19,081 nucleotides of DNA, taken from Evernia prunastri. Lineage: Eukaryota > Ascomycota > Lecanoromycetes > Lecanorales > Parmeliaceae. The first letter of the stretch is position 1; every line of letters starts with the position of its first letter. The notes beneath the pieces are model-generated. The model ran no database searches. It was not told the origin of the DNA and worked only from the letters and a program-made list of their open reading frames with translations. This document shows positions 1 through 9,159 of this stretch, in pieces. Location: assembly GCA_003184365.1 (NCBI GenBank), contig NKYR01000230.1, positions 1 to 19,081 on the forward strand, given 5' to 3'. Made by a program: the position numbers and the translations under genes.

Positions 1-403
1 GGTCTCTTTTGGGGTCTGATAGGGGCATAGACTCCGAAATGGGGGTCACATCAAAGGCGCTCTAAGCGTATTGTCCAGGTAACCATTCAGGCGGGGCGTT
101 ATCCGACAGCTGGACCCTTGTTCTTGGCATGGGCAGGACTTTTGATGTCAATCTCCGTAGGTAGGTACTAATTAAGTACAGTACTACTTTGGTGAAATAA
201 ATTAGTGCCTCGAATGCCAAGCTTCGCTACTGCGGTACCCTGGGACACTCTACATTACTCTACTCGTACGAGTTATCAAACCCCCACTTCTTCTTCCTTC
301 CCAACTCCAAGTAACTTACTTATATTCTTCCAACTACATTTTCACTTCCCACTTTACCCTCGAGGCATCTCCGAACTGAAAACCATACATCACTCTCCCA
401 GCT
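1..403. promoter_or_regulatory. Left edge and STS1 upstream region
   Basis: No gene is supported here. The stretch from about 285 to 400 is rich in C and T on the + strand, as is usual just upstream of fungal genes, and leads into the STS1 start codon at 404. A short GTAGGTAG run near 158-166 is followed by a small palindromic stretch (AGTAC-A-GTACT) near 175. A reading frame from 205 to 516 overlaps STS1 exon 1 in another frame and looks like a shadow. Confidence 0.5.
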
Positions 404-1392
404 ATGAATCTTCTTGCTACACCCCCACCTCCCCATCACCTCGCCAATCCACGTCTCTCGCCCTCCCACTCAAGTCCGCTTTCATGCCTACCCAATCTAA
501 GAGTCATGCTGACTGACTCCCAGTGTCTGCTTACACACCTACTGGATCCGCCAGCCGGAAACGCAAAATAGACGACGATGAGCTTCAAGCAGAAGACAGG
601 ATGTCCTTCTCCCCTTCCAATTCTCCAGCACTAACTACGCGCTCACTACCCGCCCATCGACACGCTAAGAGACCAAGATCAGGTCTTGTCGGCAGAGCTC
701 TCGCTCTGCCCAGACTCCTAGAGACCTTGGATGCTGATTCACTACGGGCTGTGCTACAGTCTTTATGCACACGGCATCCTGGGATAGGTTCCGAAGTTGA
801 ACACACAGCACCAAGACCTAGTGTTTCATCAGCCCTCGACGTCCTCAAGAACTATGAGTCCTCCTTACAGGCTTCCTTTCCCTTCGGTGGTGACTCATCG
901 TCGGACTATGCTTACAACCGGGTACGAGAATCCCTCATGGCTCTTCTCGACGCCCTCGCCGACTTCACGCCACACTTTCTCCCACCGAACGAATCTCAGG
1001 CATCTCAGTCCCTCACCTTTCTTGATGGAGCGACAGACATCATCCATAGATTACCGGACTGGTCTTCCTTCCAGAACAGTCTACACAAGCAAAACGCCTA
1101 CGAAGAGATATCTGGAGCTTGGGCATTAGCTATAAGGGAAGCAGCCAAGAGGGCCGGAGGCATGCAACTACAATATGGGGGATGGGATCAGAAGCTCGCA
1201 AAGCATAATCAGCAAGCAAATGGGAAACTTCAAGATGCAGTGAATGAGCTCAGTGCAAACATCGGGTGGATGGGCGGTCAGCCTCAAGGCCAGCAGCACG
1301 GCAGCCGAGGGGATGACTTGAATTTTGTGAGACAGGAGCTCTTGGCGGGAACCTACGGCAAAAACCTTCCCGTACATGTTGGACCGTGGTAA
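404..1392 (+). CDS. STS1: Nuclear proteasome tethering factor Sts1/Cut8
   Basis: Two exons, 404-473 and 524-1392, joined over a 50-nt GT-AG intron with a CTGAC branch site, give 312 residues; yeast Sts1 is about 319. The start reads MNLLATPPPPHH, close to the usual start of Pezizomycotina Sts1 proteins. A basic, acid-flanked segment (RKRKIDDDE, about residues 34-42) and KRPRS (about 72-76) look like nuclear localisation signals. The Cut8 fold follows, beginning near LVGRALALPRLLETLD and ending near GTYGKNLPVHVGPW. Known role: Sts1/Cut8 holds 26S proteasomes in the nucleus and works with the importin-alpha Srp1. The intron splits a methionine codon (A at 473, TG at 524-525), so unspliced DNA shows GTG there. 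Family assignment is confident; the exact start is likely. Confidence 0.93.
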
Positions 1393-1814
1393 CGGTGAGG
1401 GACATTAATTCGATACAGCCACTGGGATACACAAGTATTGGTAATGCCGGTTCAAATTTGTGTCAAAGGTCTCTAGGAGCATCATGCATAGCGAGGCATA
1501 GGCGTAAAAGGCGTGACATTGGGTGGTCTTGTTCATAGCCGGCGTTGCATCTTAAGAGCGAGATTGTTGGGTTTACCTTTCAGCATGCCTGCTACAGTGG
1601 AATCTGCAATAGCTACTTTTGTGGTGATAAAGCATGTTAGTGAGTCAAGAAGCCATCTTATCAGTGGTTCTACCTAATCAATTGTTCTATTGTGTAGTTC
1701 CGTTACCCTGAAGTGCGTTGAATGACAGTGCGCTGTTTCTGCCTCTTTTACCATCGTCAGAGTCATGAGACAAAGCATTGGCCCCACAGTCTCATATTAG
1801 GAATTCAAGACTTG
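1393..1814. other. Intergenic, 3' of STS1
   Basis: About 420 bases between the STS1 stop and the first traces of the DUF7918 relic. No reading frame with recognisable protein content was found on either strand. A GGTTCAAATTT string near 1449 resembles a tRNA B box only weakly and no cloverleaf can be folded around it. Confidence 0.5.
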
Positions 1815-3050
1815 ATGGCAGCACTCCGTTTGTGAACTCCTTCACAAAACTATCGAATTCAGCACGGCGTCGGCAAGGACATTGGTTATTCTCAAAGAAC
1901 TGACGGTTTTGATTGAGGTGAATGGAAACAGCTTGCATGAATACCGCGATCATGATGATCAAAAAGTCCGTCTGGACTCGTCGTCCAAGTACATAGAGTC
2001 CCTTTCTGGCGCCTCATTCGCCATCAATGTTTCCATACCAATGACCTTCTCATTCGCCTGTGATGCATTAGGCATCTTTCTGTATCTGGATGGTGCTTAC
2101 GCCGAGGGCGGAATTCGCGAGAAGAGGTTGCACGACTACAGCTTCAAAAGCACATACGGAGTTGGTGAAGGAGGATTTGGCTACAGGAAGTTCACCTTCA
2201 ACGGAGTCACACGTCCCTTTTTGAGCGCCGTTCCCAATCGGATTCTAAGCTGCTGCCGTTTGCAATACTGTCGAAGACTCGTCCACTCTAAAGGCTCGCC
2301 GAATTGAGAATCATTCTTGTCCGAGTCTTCCGCATGCGTGTCGTCGGTCCCCGGATCAAACGGGGAGCAAACCAAGCTGTAGCACTGGTTCTTCGGGAAG
2401 AGCTACAGGCTTCCGACAAGGAGCTCACAAAGGCAGGAGTGTTGCACTCAGCGCCAAGTTTGGCTACTGAACTCCTGGTGTCTCTGGGTCTAGACTTACC
2501 GTGCACCACAGACTAGGAGGCTTGTAAACTTTGGCAAGACGAGACACCATGCGGACGCAGTATATGGATGGGAAAGACCTCTCCTCTCGCAGTCTTCACA
2601 TACAAGTACTGCTCGAGAAGTACGCTGGAACGACCGATGCCCCGTTTTAGAAGCGCGCAGGTCCTAAACGTCTCACCAGGGTCCCTGCAAAGTTTGTCCC
2701 TCGTGCCTCGAACGCCGTCTCGGCCCAGACCCTTCCCTCTCGTTGCATCGGAGGAGCTGAACGCGGCGAATAAGGCCGAGCTCGTGGGAAGGCAGCAGGC
2801 TACTTCCCTCGCGGCCGAGGAGACGAAACCGAGCGCTACTGCTCGCTGATGGGGAACAACTCAGGCAAGGTACAGGCTGGAAGCACGAGTGGCCGCGTCA
2901 AGGTGGAAACGGGGAGTCGAGACGGAGCGAAGCATCGAGCGGGAGCGGGACGGGGGGTATGCCGAGATGATGGCATCGGCGTCGGCGGAGAAGGTCAAGG
3001 GTCCCATTGCCAAAGGAGAGACTGTACAGCTCTCAAAGGAGGAGGACTGA
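1815..3050 (+). pseudogene. Decayed DUF7918-family gene
   Basis: The first part (from 1882) reads LTVLIEVNGNSLHEY, then SSKYIESLSGASFAI, FACDALGIFLYLDGAY and GYRKFTF (to about 2205). This is the pattern I associate with DUF7918, a fungal family of unknown function with an N-terminal beta-rich domain. The match then moves to another frame: LAELRIILVRVFRM (about 2292-2333), SPLAVFTYKYCSRSTLE (about 2580-2630), LVPRTPSRP (about 2700) and a charged tail ending with the stop at 3048-3050. In that second frame there are stops at 2289, 2514 and 2847. A YMDGKD segment (2561-2578) sits in a third frame just before SPLAV. The first codon at 1882 is TTG rather than ATG. Introns could explain one break but not all. 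Family name is moderately sure; loss of function is likely. Confidence 0.72.
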
Positions 3051-3373
3051 AAGGAATAGGGATGGGGATTCGGAGTCACAGCAGCGAGGAGAGAATCTGC
3101 GCTGGAGTGGGCGCAAGCCGTTTTGCAGAGTGAAATGGGAAGGCGACATTTGTTCGCGCATGTCATCAGCTTTTGTCGCTGCTTGCTTCGATCGTAAGCA
3201 GATGCTAGGAACCTTTACCCGTGTCGTCGTCCCAATCTGGGGAGATTCGCCTACGTTATGATCAAGAGCTTTATTCAATTGCTAGTAACCTCTGAATTCG
3301 AAGATTGCTCGTTGGTGCTGAGTTCTGTACTTCTCGATCATAGAACGCATATCTACAGTACTGATGGTGGTCG

Positions 3374-3387
3374 TGACACATGTGTCA
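3374..3387. repeat. Perfect 14-bp palindrome
   Basis: TGACACATGTGTCA is its own reverse complement. It lies about 210 bp beyond the SOG2 stop codon and 320 bp beyond the end of the DUF7918 relic. It could be a dimeric factor site or chance; nothing else in the sequence decides. Confidence 0.5.
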
Positions 3388-3399
3388 GAGACATTCCGA

Positions 3400-3447
3400 G
3401 CGCTGAACGGGGTATCTTTCCAGAGATTGCAACGCTCCGTTCAGCGC
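3400..3447. repeat. 11-bp inverted repeat with 26-nt loop
   Basis: GCGCTGAACGG at 3400-3410 is matched perfectly by CCGTTCAGCGC at 3437-3447. On the minus strand it lies downstream of SOG2, where a transcript hairpin could form in the 3' untranslated region or near the end of transcription. Function is inference only. Confidence 0.5.
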
Positions 3448-3592
3448 CAACGCTTAATCGTGCAAATAAAAAGGCAAAGCCTACCGCCGTAAAATGACAG
3501 GAAGATCCCAATGCAGGAAGCTCGCCGGCTGCTATTCCCCTACAAAACCCATACCCGCGCATCATGACCACGCAAGGTTTCCCCATGGGCTC

Positions 3593-6500
3593 CTATCGGC
3601 GATGGTACATGGTGTTCTGCAAATTGAGCAACGAATCGGCCCGTTGGAATACATCCCCTTCGAAAGATCGATTTAGAGAAGCACTGGCAGGCGTCGCAGG
3701 CACTGTAGCTTGAGCAGCTGGGCCCAGCGCAGCTGACAAAGGTGTAGCAGGTACACTCGGCGTATAGGGGCTGGAGCTCGAAGCTGCGTTCGAACCCCCA
3801 GACCCTCGTGTCCGATGCTGCTGATGACCCTGGTATCCGCTTGGGGCCGGTGTCTGCGCTCGCGACGGAGGCTGAGTTTGAGGCTCCACTTCAAAAGTAA
3901 GACGATTCCACGGTGAATTCGTGATCAAAGTAGCTGCTTCGGTTGCAGACTTATGAACAGGACGAACTTGATGTCTCATATCGCTGGGCACGAGATTTAG
4001 CAGTCTCGCTTCTCTGAGAGACGCTAGAAGGCTGCTGTAGGAATCGACAAAGTCCTTGACAAGCCGCCAAAAATCCCTGGCATTCCGTGCCTCGGGATCA
4101 TTGAGCTTGATAGTCGAAAGTCGTTTCTTTAGCTTTTCACTCATGTTTAGACATGTTTTATTGCGGTTGACAAGCGTCAACCACAGCTCACGAATCTTCT
4201 CGTGGGTATATTGTTTCTGAGAAGCTTCCGCAGCGTCATTAAAGAATGATTGCAGCTGTGGAGTGATCTGAAGCCCTTGATCAGCGGATTTTCTGAGGAT
4301 GACGAAGATCTGCTCGAAGTGGACTCTTTGCTCCCTTTCAATCCGGGCTTGGTCCGGCATCATTGTGACGCTTCCGCTACGGGAACGAGGGGCAAGTCTA
4401 GCGGAGCCGAAAGACTCGCCTGAGCGAGGTGTGCTGACCATGGAGCTAGAGGTCGATCCATGGAACATGCCAGCGCGACTGTTTGAGCGGCTCCGACCAT
4501 TGAGATACAGTGGTACAGCAGTCTGAGTACCGAGCGCTGCATGAAGATCGATGTGACTACTGGACTGCTGAACACTGCCTCCATTCCTGTAACGGCTCTC
4601 GGGCTTTGGTCGATCTCGAGTTGGCGTCACGGAATCGTCGCGATTTTTTGAATTCTCTTCTTCACTTACATTGGCTGTGACCTGGGGGACTCGCTTCACG
4701 GCGACCCTTTGGGCCTTCTTTGTTCGCCGTTCTCTACCAGAGGTTTGATTAGAGTTGTATACTTCATTCAGGCTTCCGTACAGAAGGAGCATCAGAGTCC
4801 GAATGTATTTCGGGTCGGCATCTTGGGCAAGCTGTCCCACAGAACGAGTTGTGAGCTGTGCAATAGGCTCGTGGGTCAGGATGCAAGCGTGGGTAGCCTG
4901 GCGTACAGCCTTCCTCGCCGCGTCCTTGAACGGTAATCCTTGGGCCGCATCGCGCATGCACTTGCTCAGTTCTTGGTCTAAATGCTCAACGCGTATGGCA
5001 GCGTTGTGGAAGATCCTTTCCAAGCTCGATCGTTTGGACTTCGCGTCTTTGATCACAGGAAACAAAATACCCAGATGATGGTGTACGAGGTTCAGTGAGT
5101 ACAATATGCCTTTTGCAGCTTCGATGATCCTCGCACTAGGAATACTGAGTCGTTTTTGTCGTGGAAGACTTGACAAAGGACGCCCAAGCATGCCGCGCTG
5201 ATCCTCGCTGCCATGTAAGGCTTTCATATTCGAAGGACTGATATCACCAGCACGAACGCCTTGACGCAAAGCTGACCCATGGCTTTGTCCACGGAGATGA
5301 TGGCTGTTTCTATTGGCGCGCGTCTCATCAAGTACTGTGAGGTCAGTCTGTTTCTTGGGTACCATGCCCATGCGCTTGTTTCGGGTGTTTTGTGTAGCTT
5401 GCAGAACGCTTTCACTGTTGCTCCGGTTTCGTTCATTACCCAATGATAAAGGCGCAAGGCCTGGTCGACGAAGTGCTGCGTTCTGTATCAGAACGTTATT
5501 CTGACTGGAAGGAACTCTGTAGTGTGAGCGAGCTGGCAGAGGTGGCTTTGCAAAACCTGGGGACCTCAATTCAGATGCCGATTCAGACTCGCTTGTGTTG
5601 TGTCCGTATTTCCTAGTTTGCAATGGGAAGCGTAGTAAAGCGCGTGGCGTCTCTAAAGGTCCATCACTGCCACGAGAGCGGTAAGCAAACATACAAAGGC
5701 CCTTTTTCATTAATACCTACCTGGAGTCGCCTTCGGAATCTTTCGCTGCAGCCAATGTTCTCAAATACTCTAGCACCTTTTTGGTTGACATCGTATCCTT
5801 CTCGATCTCGTTGTCAACAAAAGATGGCGAGGGGCCTGGGGAGAGATCGCTACCCTCTACAATGCGCTTGAGTCTCGGTGTCAAGGGATTGCCAGTTAGC
5901 TTCAACATCCTAAGTGTATTGATACTACCGAGGCAAAAAGGGAGATCTCCAATATTGTTATGCTGTATAGAGAAAACCCGCAACGCTTTCATCTGTTCAA
6001 TTTCATCCGGAACTTCGCTGATCTTATTTCTGCTGAGATCAAGTATCTCTAACTGTGGTAGGCCAAAAATCTGTTACTCCCATTAGCTTCCCTTCAGATA
6101 ACCGAATTCATTGTCGGCTTACGGCCCTGGGCACCTGTCTGAATCTATTGTCGCGCAGATTAAGATACCTCAAGGCGGAGCAACCAATGAATTCGTACGC
6201 GATGTGAGCTAGCTGGTTATGAGCCAGCTGTAGCCTATGTTAATCGAGAGTCAGCATGAACCTCGAGTGTAAAATCAGCTCACAACGGTAGAGACTCAAT
6301 AAAGGAGACACTCGAAGATATCGTGGCGAGTGAGGAGGGTTCCTACCTCTCGACATCTTGTCCGATAATGGCGACGACCTCCTTTGGTATTTGTGACAAA
6401 TTCCTTTTCCTCAAATCCAGCGTCAACTTGGGCTTCACTGCTTCGCCAGCATTCTCCACCCCGGTCAAGGATTGCTGGAGGGTGCTTTGTGCTTCGTCGA

Positions 6501-6603
6501 CGGCCTTGTCGTGGGCCTCCTGGAAGAGTTCCACACTTTCGCGCGTTGTCAAGCCTGACAGCTTGTCGGGTCTCTCCCAGGAAGAATCCTGGGAAGGACC
6601 CAT
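3593..6603 (-). CDS. SOG2: Sog2-like LRR protein of the RAM signalling network
   Basis: Four exons, 6603-6347, 6234-6123, 6070-5721 and 5666-3593, with introns of 112, 52 and 54 nt, give 930 residues. The N-terminus (MGPSQDSSWERPDKLSGL) precedes leucine-rich repeats at about residues 58-195, with LQLAHNQLAHI, LRYLNLRDNRF, LEILDLSRNKI and LRMLKLTGNPL as clear units. The long serine-rich C-terminal part carries the Sog2 domain (for example IPSARIIEAAKGILYSLNLVHHH in two pieces, and later EQRVHFEQIFVILRKSA). Known role: Sog2 acts with the kinases Kic1 and Cbk1, Hym1, Mob2 and Tao3 in polarity and cell separation. The frame stays open upstream to an in-frame ATG at 6919-6921, so a 106-residue extension is possible, but the 6603 start fits the family better. 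Confidence 0.92.
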
Positions 6604-6761
6604 GTAATTGGTGGAGAAATCATATTCCAAGGGGTAGCTTTCCCTACAGTAAGCACGAGGCTGAGTCTCTAGGGATAGGGGATCGCGCCAGAGGAAGCTC
6701 ACCCATTGTAGGAAGGTTCCGGCATATTTTGAGAAGCGTTGGACATTTCCCCTGAATGAAA

Positions 6762-6789
6762 TCCTCCTGTCATCAAGATGACAGGAGGA
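6762..6789 (-). repeat. 13-bp hairpin upstream of SOG2
   Basis: TCCTCCTGTCATC at 6762-6774 is followed after just AA by GATGACAGGAGGA at 6777-6789, a perfect inverted repeat. It lies 159-186 nt upstream of the preferred SOG2 start. If transcribed it would make a very stable stem in the 5' leader, or, if the upstream in-frame ATG is used, would lie in coding sequence. Confidence 0.75.
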
Positions 6790-7277
6790 GGGCAGCCTTC
6801 CCGATGGCTTCGTTACACGAAATGGTGGTGGGGGAAAGTCGAGTGGTTGAAATGTAAATACCGTATCAATTGACGTATACAGCACTACTGCGCCATAAGG
6901 TAGGTGATCCGGGTATAACATCAAGAGTAGCTATAGTCATCGACCTGCCTAGCTGTCGAGGCATCATCACTTAATAGTATTGACATTGGATTCCCCATGG
7001 CCCTGGCACCACTGGTACAATGTTTTGTGTTTTATTTCCGGCTAGTAGATTACCTCGACGTATTTTACCTGACATATGCCAATCATCTGTGCATCATGAA
7101 TGTCATGCGGAATTACGTAATATTACTAGGTACGAGTAAGGACCGCACTGCTACGGAGGAGACCAGGATAATTCGGCTCCTAAAGCCAGTCCCGTTCGTT
7201 AGCTTGCCGTCCGAGGGGTTATTCTGCATCCTTCGAGCCCCGAATGTCATCCATACATCTCCGTACAGAGCCTACCC

Positions 7278-7295
7278 ACTACCTATAAAGGTAGT
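7278..7295. repeat. Small 7-bp inverted repeat
   Basis: ACTACCT and AGGTAGT separated by ATAA form a short hairpin in AT-rich intergenic DNA. It may have no role. Confidence 0.4.
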
Positions 7296-7704
7296 ATCGC
7301 TTACCTAGAGTAGTGAGCTCTATTTTAATAATAGGGGTTGAAAGGGGTACATAAAACAAATAGGTAAGCACTTGCCAGTGTCGCGTACAAGACTCAATTT
7401 TCCTTGATTGGTGGACTGCAAAGCCATGAAAAGACGAGAGAGTATGTTGGCAAGCAGAGAATAGAATGATGCATGATGGCGAAAAAATCAACAGCAAATC
7501 CAAACCCAAACTCAGATTGAGTCGTGGCACTCCCAACGCGTATCATCAGTGTTAATTTCTCACATCCGATCAACATGATCATCGCCTTGATCTATTCTGA
7601 GGCCGCCAGCAAATCTTCTTGTGAAGTCAACAGAGTCTAACGGAATCAGCAATCGCCAATCAGCATGGAATGCGACGTCCGATTATCAGACATCTAATCT
7701 AAAA

Positions 7705-8531
7705 TCATGGCCTGACCATAGCACCCCCTAAGGCACTCTGACCTTGAGCTGGTATCTGATCCGACACCTCCTCAATTGCAGCTTCATATTCGGCAGGATC
7801 AGAGTCCACCGCCATGTCCCCGCTTTCTACACCACCCGTATACATGGCTGCCTGTCTTTGCTCGGCCAGGACCACCTCTTTCATTGCCCACTCCTTCCAT
7901 CTCTCATACTCTCGGTCTTCCAGTTCCATCCCAATGTCTAGCGCAGACTTTCCGAAGTACGCTCCTGTGGAAATTGCTTCCTCTTTGGCTACCCTTCGCT
8001 CGATGTCTTCTTGAAGCCGTAGGTCGTAGAACTCTTTCCGCGCTTGGTCGTATGCTTGGGCAGATGTAATTCCTGGCACATTGTGGCGCAGCCAAAGCTG
8101 TCGCTGGACAACGCTATCGAACTCAGTATTGGACCGGACACAATGGTGGAGACATCTTACCTCTCTCCACTTAGAGCCTTTTCTGGTTGCTCGATGCGAC
8201 TCCAGTCCGTCTTCTGGGAGTCTTTTCCATCGTCCTCGATTACGAGCCGCGGCCTCGCCAGCTCCCATGGATGATCTTTGAAGAATTCCTTTCGTAAAGC
8301 ATCCTCCTCGTAGTGTATCGTCTGCGGTTGGAAAAGCTTACTCGACTTCTTCGTCCTCGATCTACCTTTCCGATGCTGGTGTGGAAGAGGCTGCGTCCGA
8401 ACGAGAGTTTGAGCAGGCGTTATGGAGCCGACAACGTTGTACCAAGGAGGAGTTCTGGATATGCGTTCCGTGTTTAGCAGCTGCGTTGCAGTCTGGTACA
8501 CGCGTAAAGGACGAAAGTCGTAGCGACCCAT
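7705..8531 (-). CDS. RSM25: Mitochondrial small ribosomal subunit protein mS23 (Rsm25)
   Basis: Exons 8531-8161 and 8113-7705, joined over a 47-nt GTAAG...TAG intron, encode 259 residues; yeast Rsm25 is about 264. The start MGRYDFRPLRVYQTA is the family's characteristic N-terminus, so the ATG at 8531 is preferred over the in-frame codons farther upstream. Other family blocks are PPWYNVVGSITP, LVRTQPLPHQ, YEEDALRKEFFKDHPWELARPR in two pieces, and, after the junction, SVVQRQLWLRHNVPGI and AKEEAISTGAYFGKSALDIG. The C-terminal 45 residues are acidic and low in complexity. Known role: structural protein of the mitochondrial 37S subunit. The gene is divergent from the PPR gene at 9160, and a MITE-like element starts 145 bp upstream of its ATG. 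Confidence 0.94.
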
Positions 8532-9159
8532 CGCATGGACCTCTAGAATGAATGGGGGAGGATTGATGAATGTCGATCTTGAGATGCAAACTTGGGCTTT
8601 GGGTCGTGGGTCTCTTAACATATAAACATCTAATACTTCAAGGCGCGCGGAGGCGGCTGTTCGTTTATCCCCCGCGGATGCTTCTAAACCTTAGCCAATC
8701 TAAGTTTTAGCGCCTGAAATAATACGATTAGTAGGAATAAAAATACATAGACTAATAAAGAAGAAATCCTATGTCTACAAGACAACCACGCTGAGTATTA
8801 AGAATTGTATACCTCTTGAGAGTGAGAATCGTTTATTCTATTAAATCATATCATAGTTAAAGAAAAGTGGTACGTGTGTTGTTGATTTGCCTTCGTGATG
8901 GACTTAGAAGATTTCATCTGCGATTGAAAAGGAAGCTAATGGTTATGTTCGTATTAAGACTTAGCGTTGGCTGAGGTTTAGAAGTATCCGGAACGGCCAA
9001 CTTTGGAGTATCTCGATTTTCGCGGCATCCCATAACCAATGTTCTTTCTATCAACTCGATCCACTGTCACCCACATTGGCCTAGCTCATTGGGTACAATA
9101 GTCTCTCAGTATACTTGACTTCGCGGCCAATGCCAGATTGACGCAATGCTCTACGCTTC
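8532..9159. promoter_or_regulatory. Divergent upstream region of RSM25 and PPR gene, half occupied by a MITE-like element
   Basis: These 628 bases separate two divergent start codons. The middle half is the repeat element at 8676-8989. About 145 bp remain on the RSM25 side and 170 bp on the PPR side. No other gene is seen. Confidence 0.55.
8676..8989 (+). mobile_element. MITE-like element, copy A
   Basis: The left end (GGATGCTTCTAAACCTTAG) and the reverse complement of the right end (GGATACTTCTAAACCTCAG) match except at two positions, forming terminal inverted repeats of about 23 bp. There is no coding capacity and the interior is AT-rich. A related copy in the same orientation lies at 18664-18936; shared blocks include 16 identical bases (8698-8713 with 18683-18698) and 24 identical bases (8934-8957 with 18884-18907). 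The inverted repeat may extend outward: GGCTGTTC at 8655-8662 pairs with GAACGGCC at 8991-8998, with 12 extra bases on the left. No clear target-site duplication was found, so the transposase superfamily is unknown. Confidence 0.72.

Larger units (their letters stand above)
3051..3592. other. Intergenic between the DUF7918 relic and SOG2 3' end
   Basis: No coding content recognised. The stretch holds a perfect 14-bp palindrome and an 11-bp inverted repeat, listed separately, and probably the SOG2 3' untranslated region. Confidence 0.5.
6604..7704. other. SOG2 upstream region and RSM25 3' flank
   Basis: About 1.1 kb between the SOG2 start and the RSM25 stop. It holds the SOG2 leader/promoter with a strong hairpin (listed separately). 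Farther on, a stretch rich in A and T (about 7000-7400) has no recognisable coding content; a + strand frame at 6997-7308 resembles no protein I know. Confidence 0.5.

Noticed and set aside
1449..1460. tRNA B-box-like string.
   Set aside because: It departs from the GGTTCGANTCC pattern in the last positions, and there is no acceptor stem or A box at the right distance.
2849..3133. Glycine/arginine-rich 94-residue frame as a separate gene.
   Set aside because: It is a shadow: the neighbouring frame over the same bases continues the charged tail of the DUF7918 relic.
6997..7308. Plus-strand 103-residue frame as a gene.
   Set aside because: No recognisable domain, no upstream pyrimidine tract and no splicing partner; it lies in AT-rich intergenic DNA.
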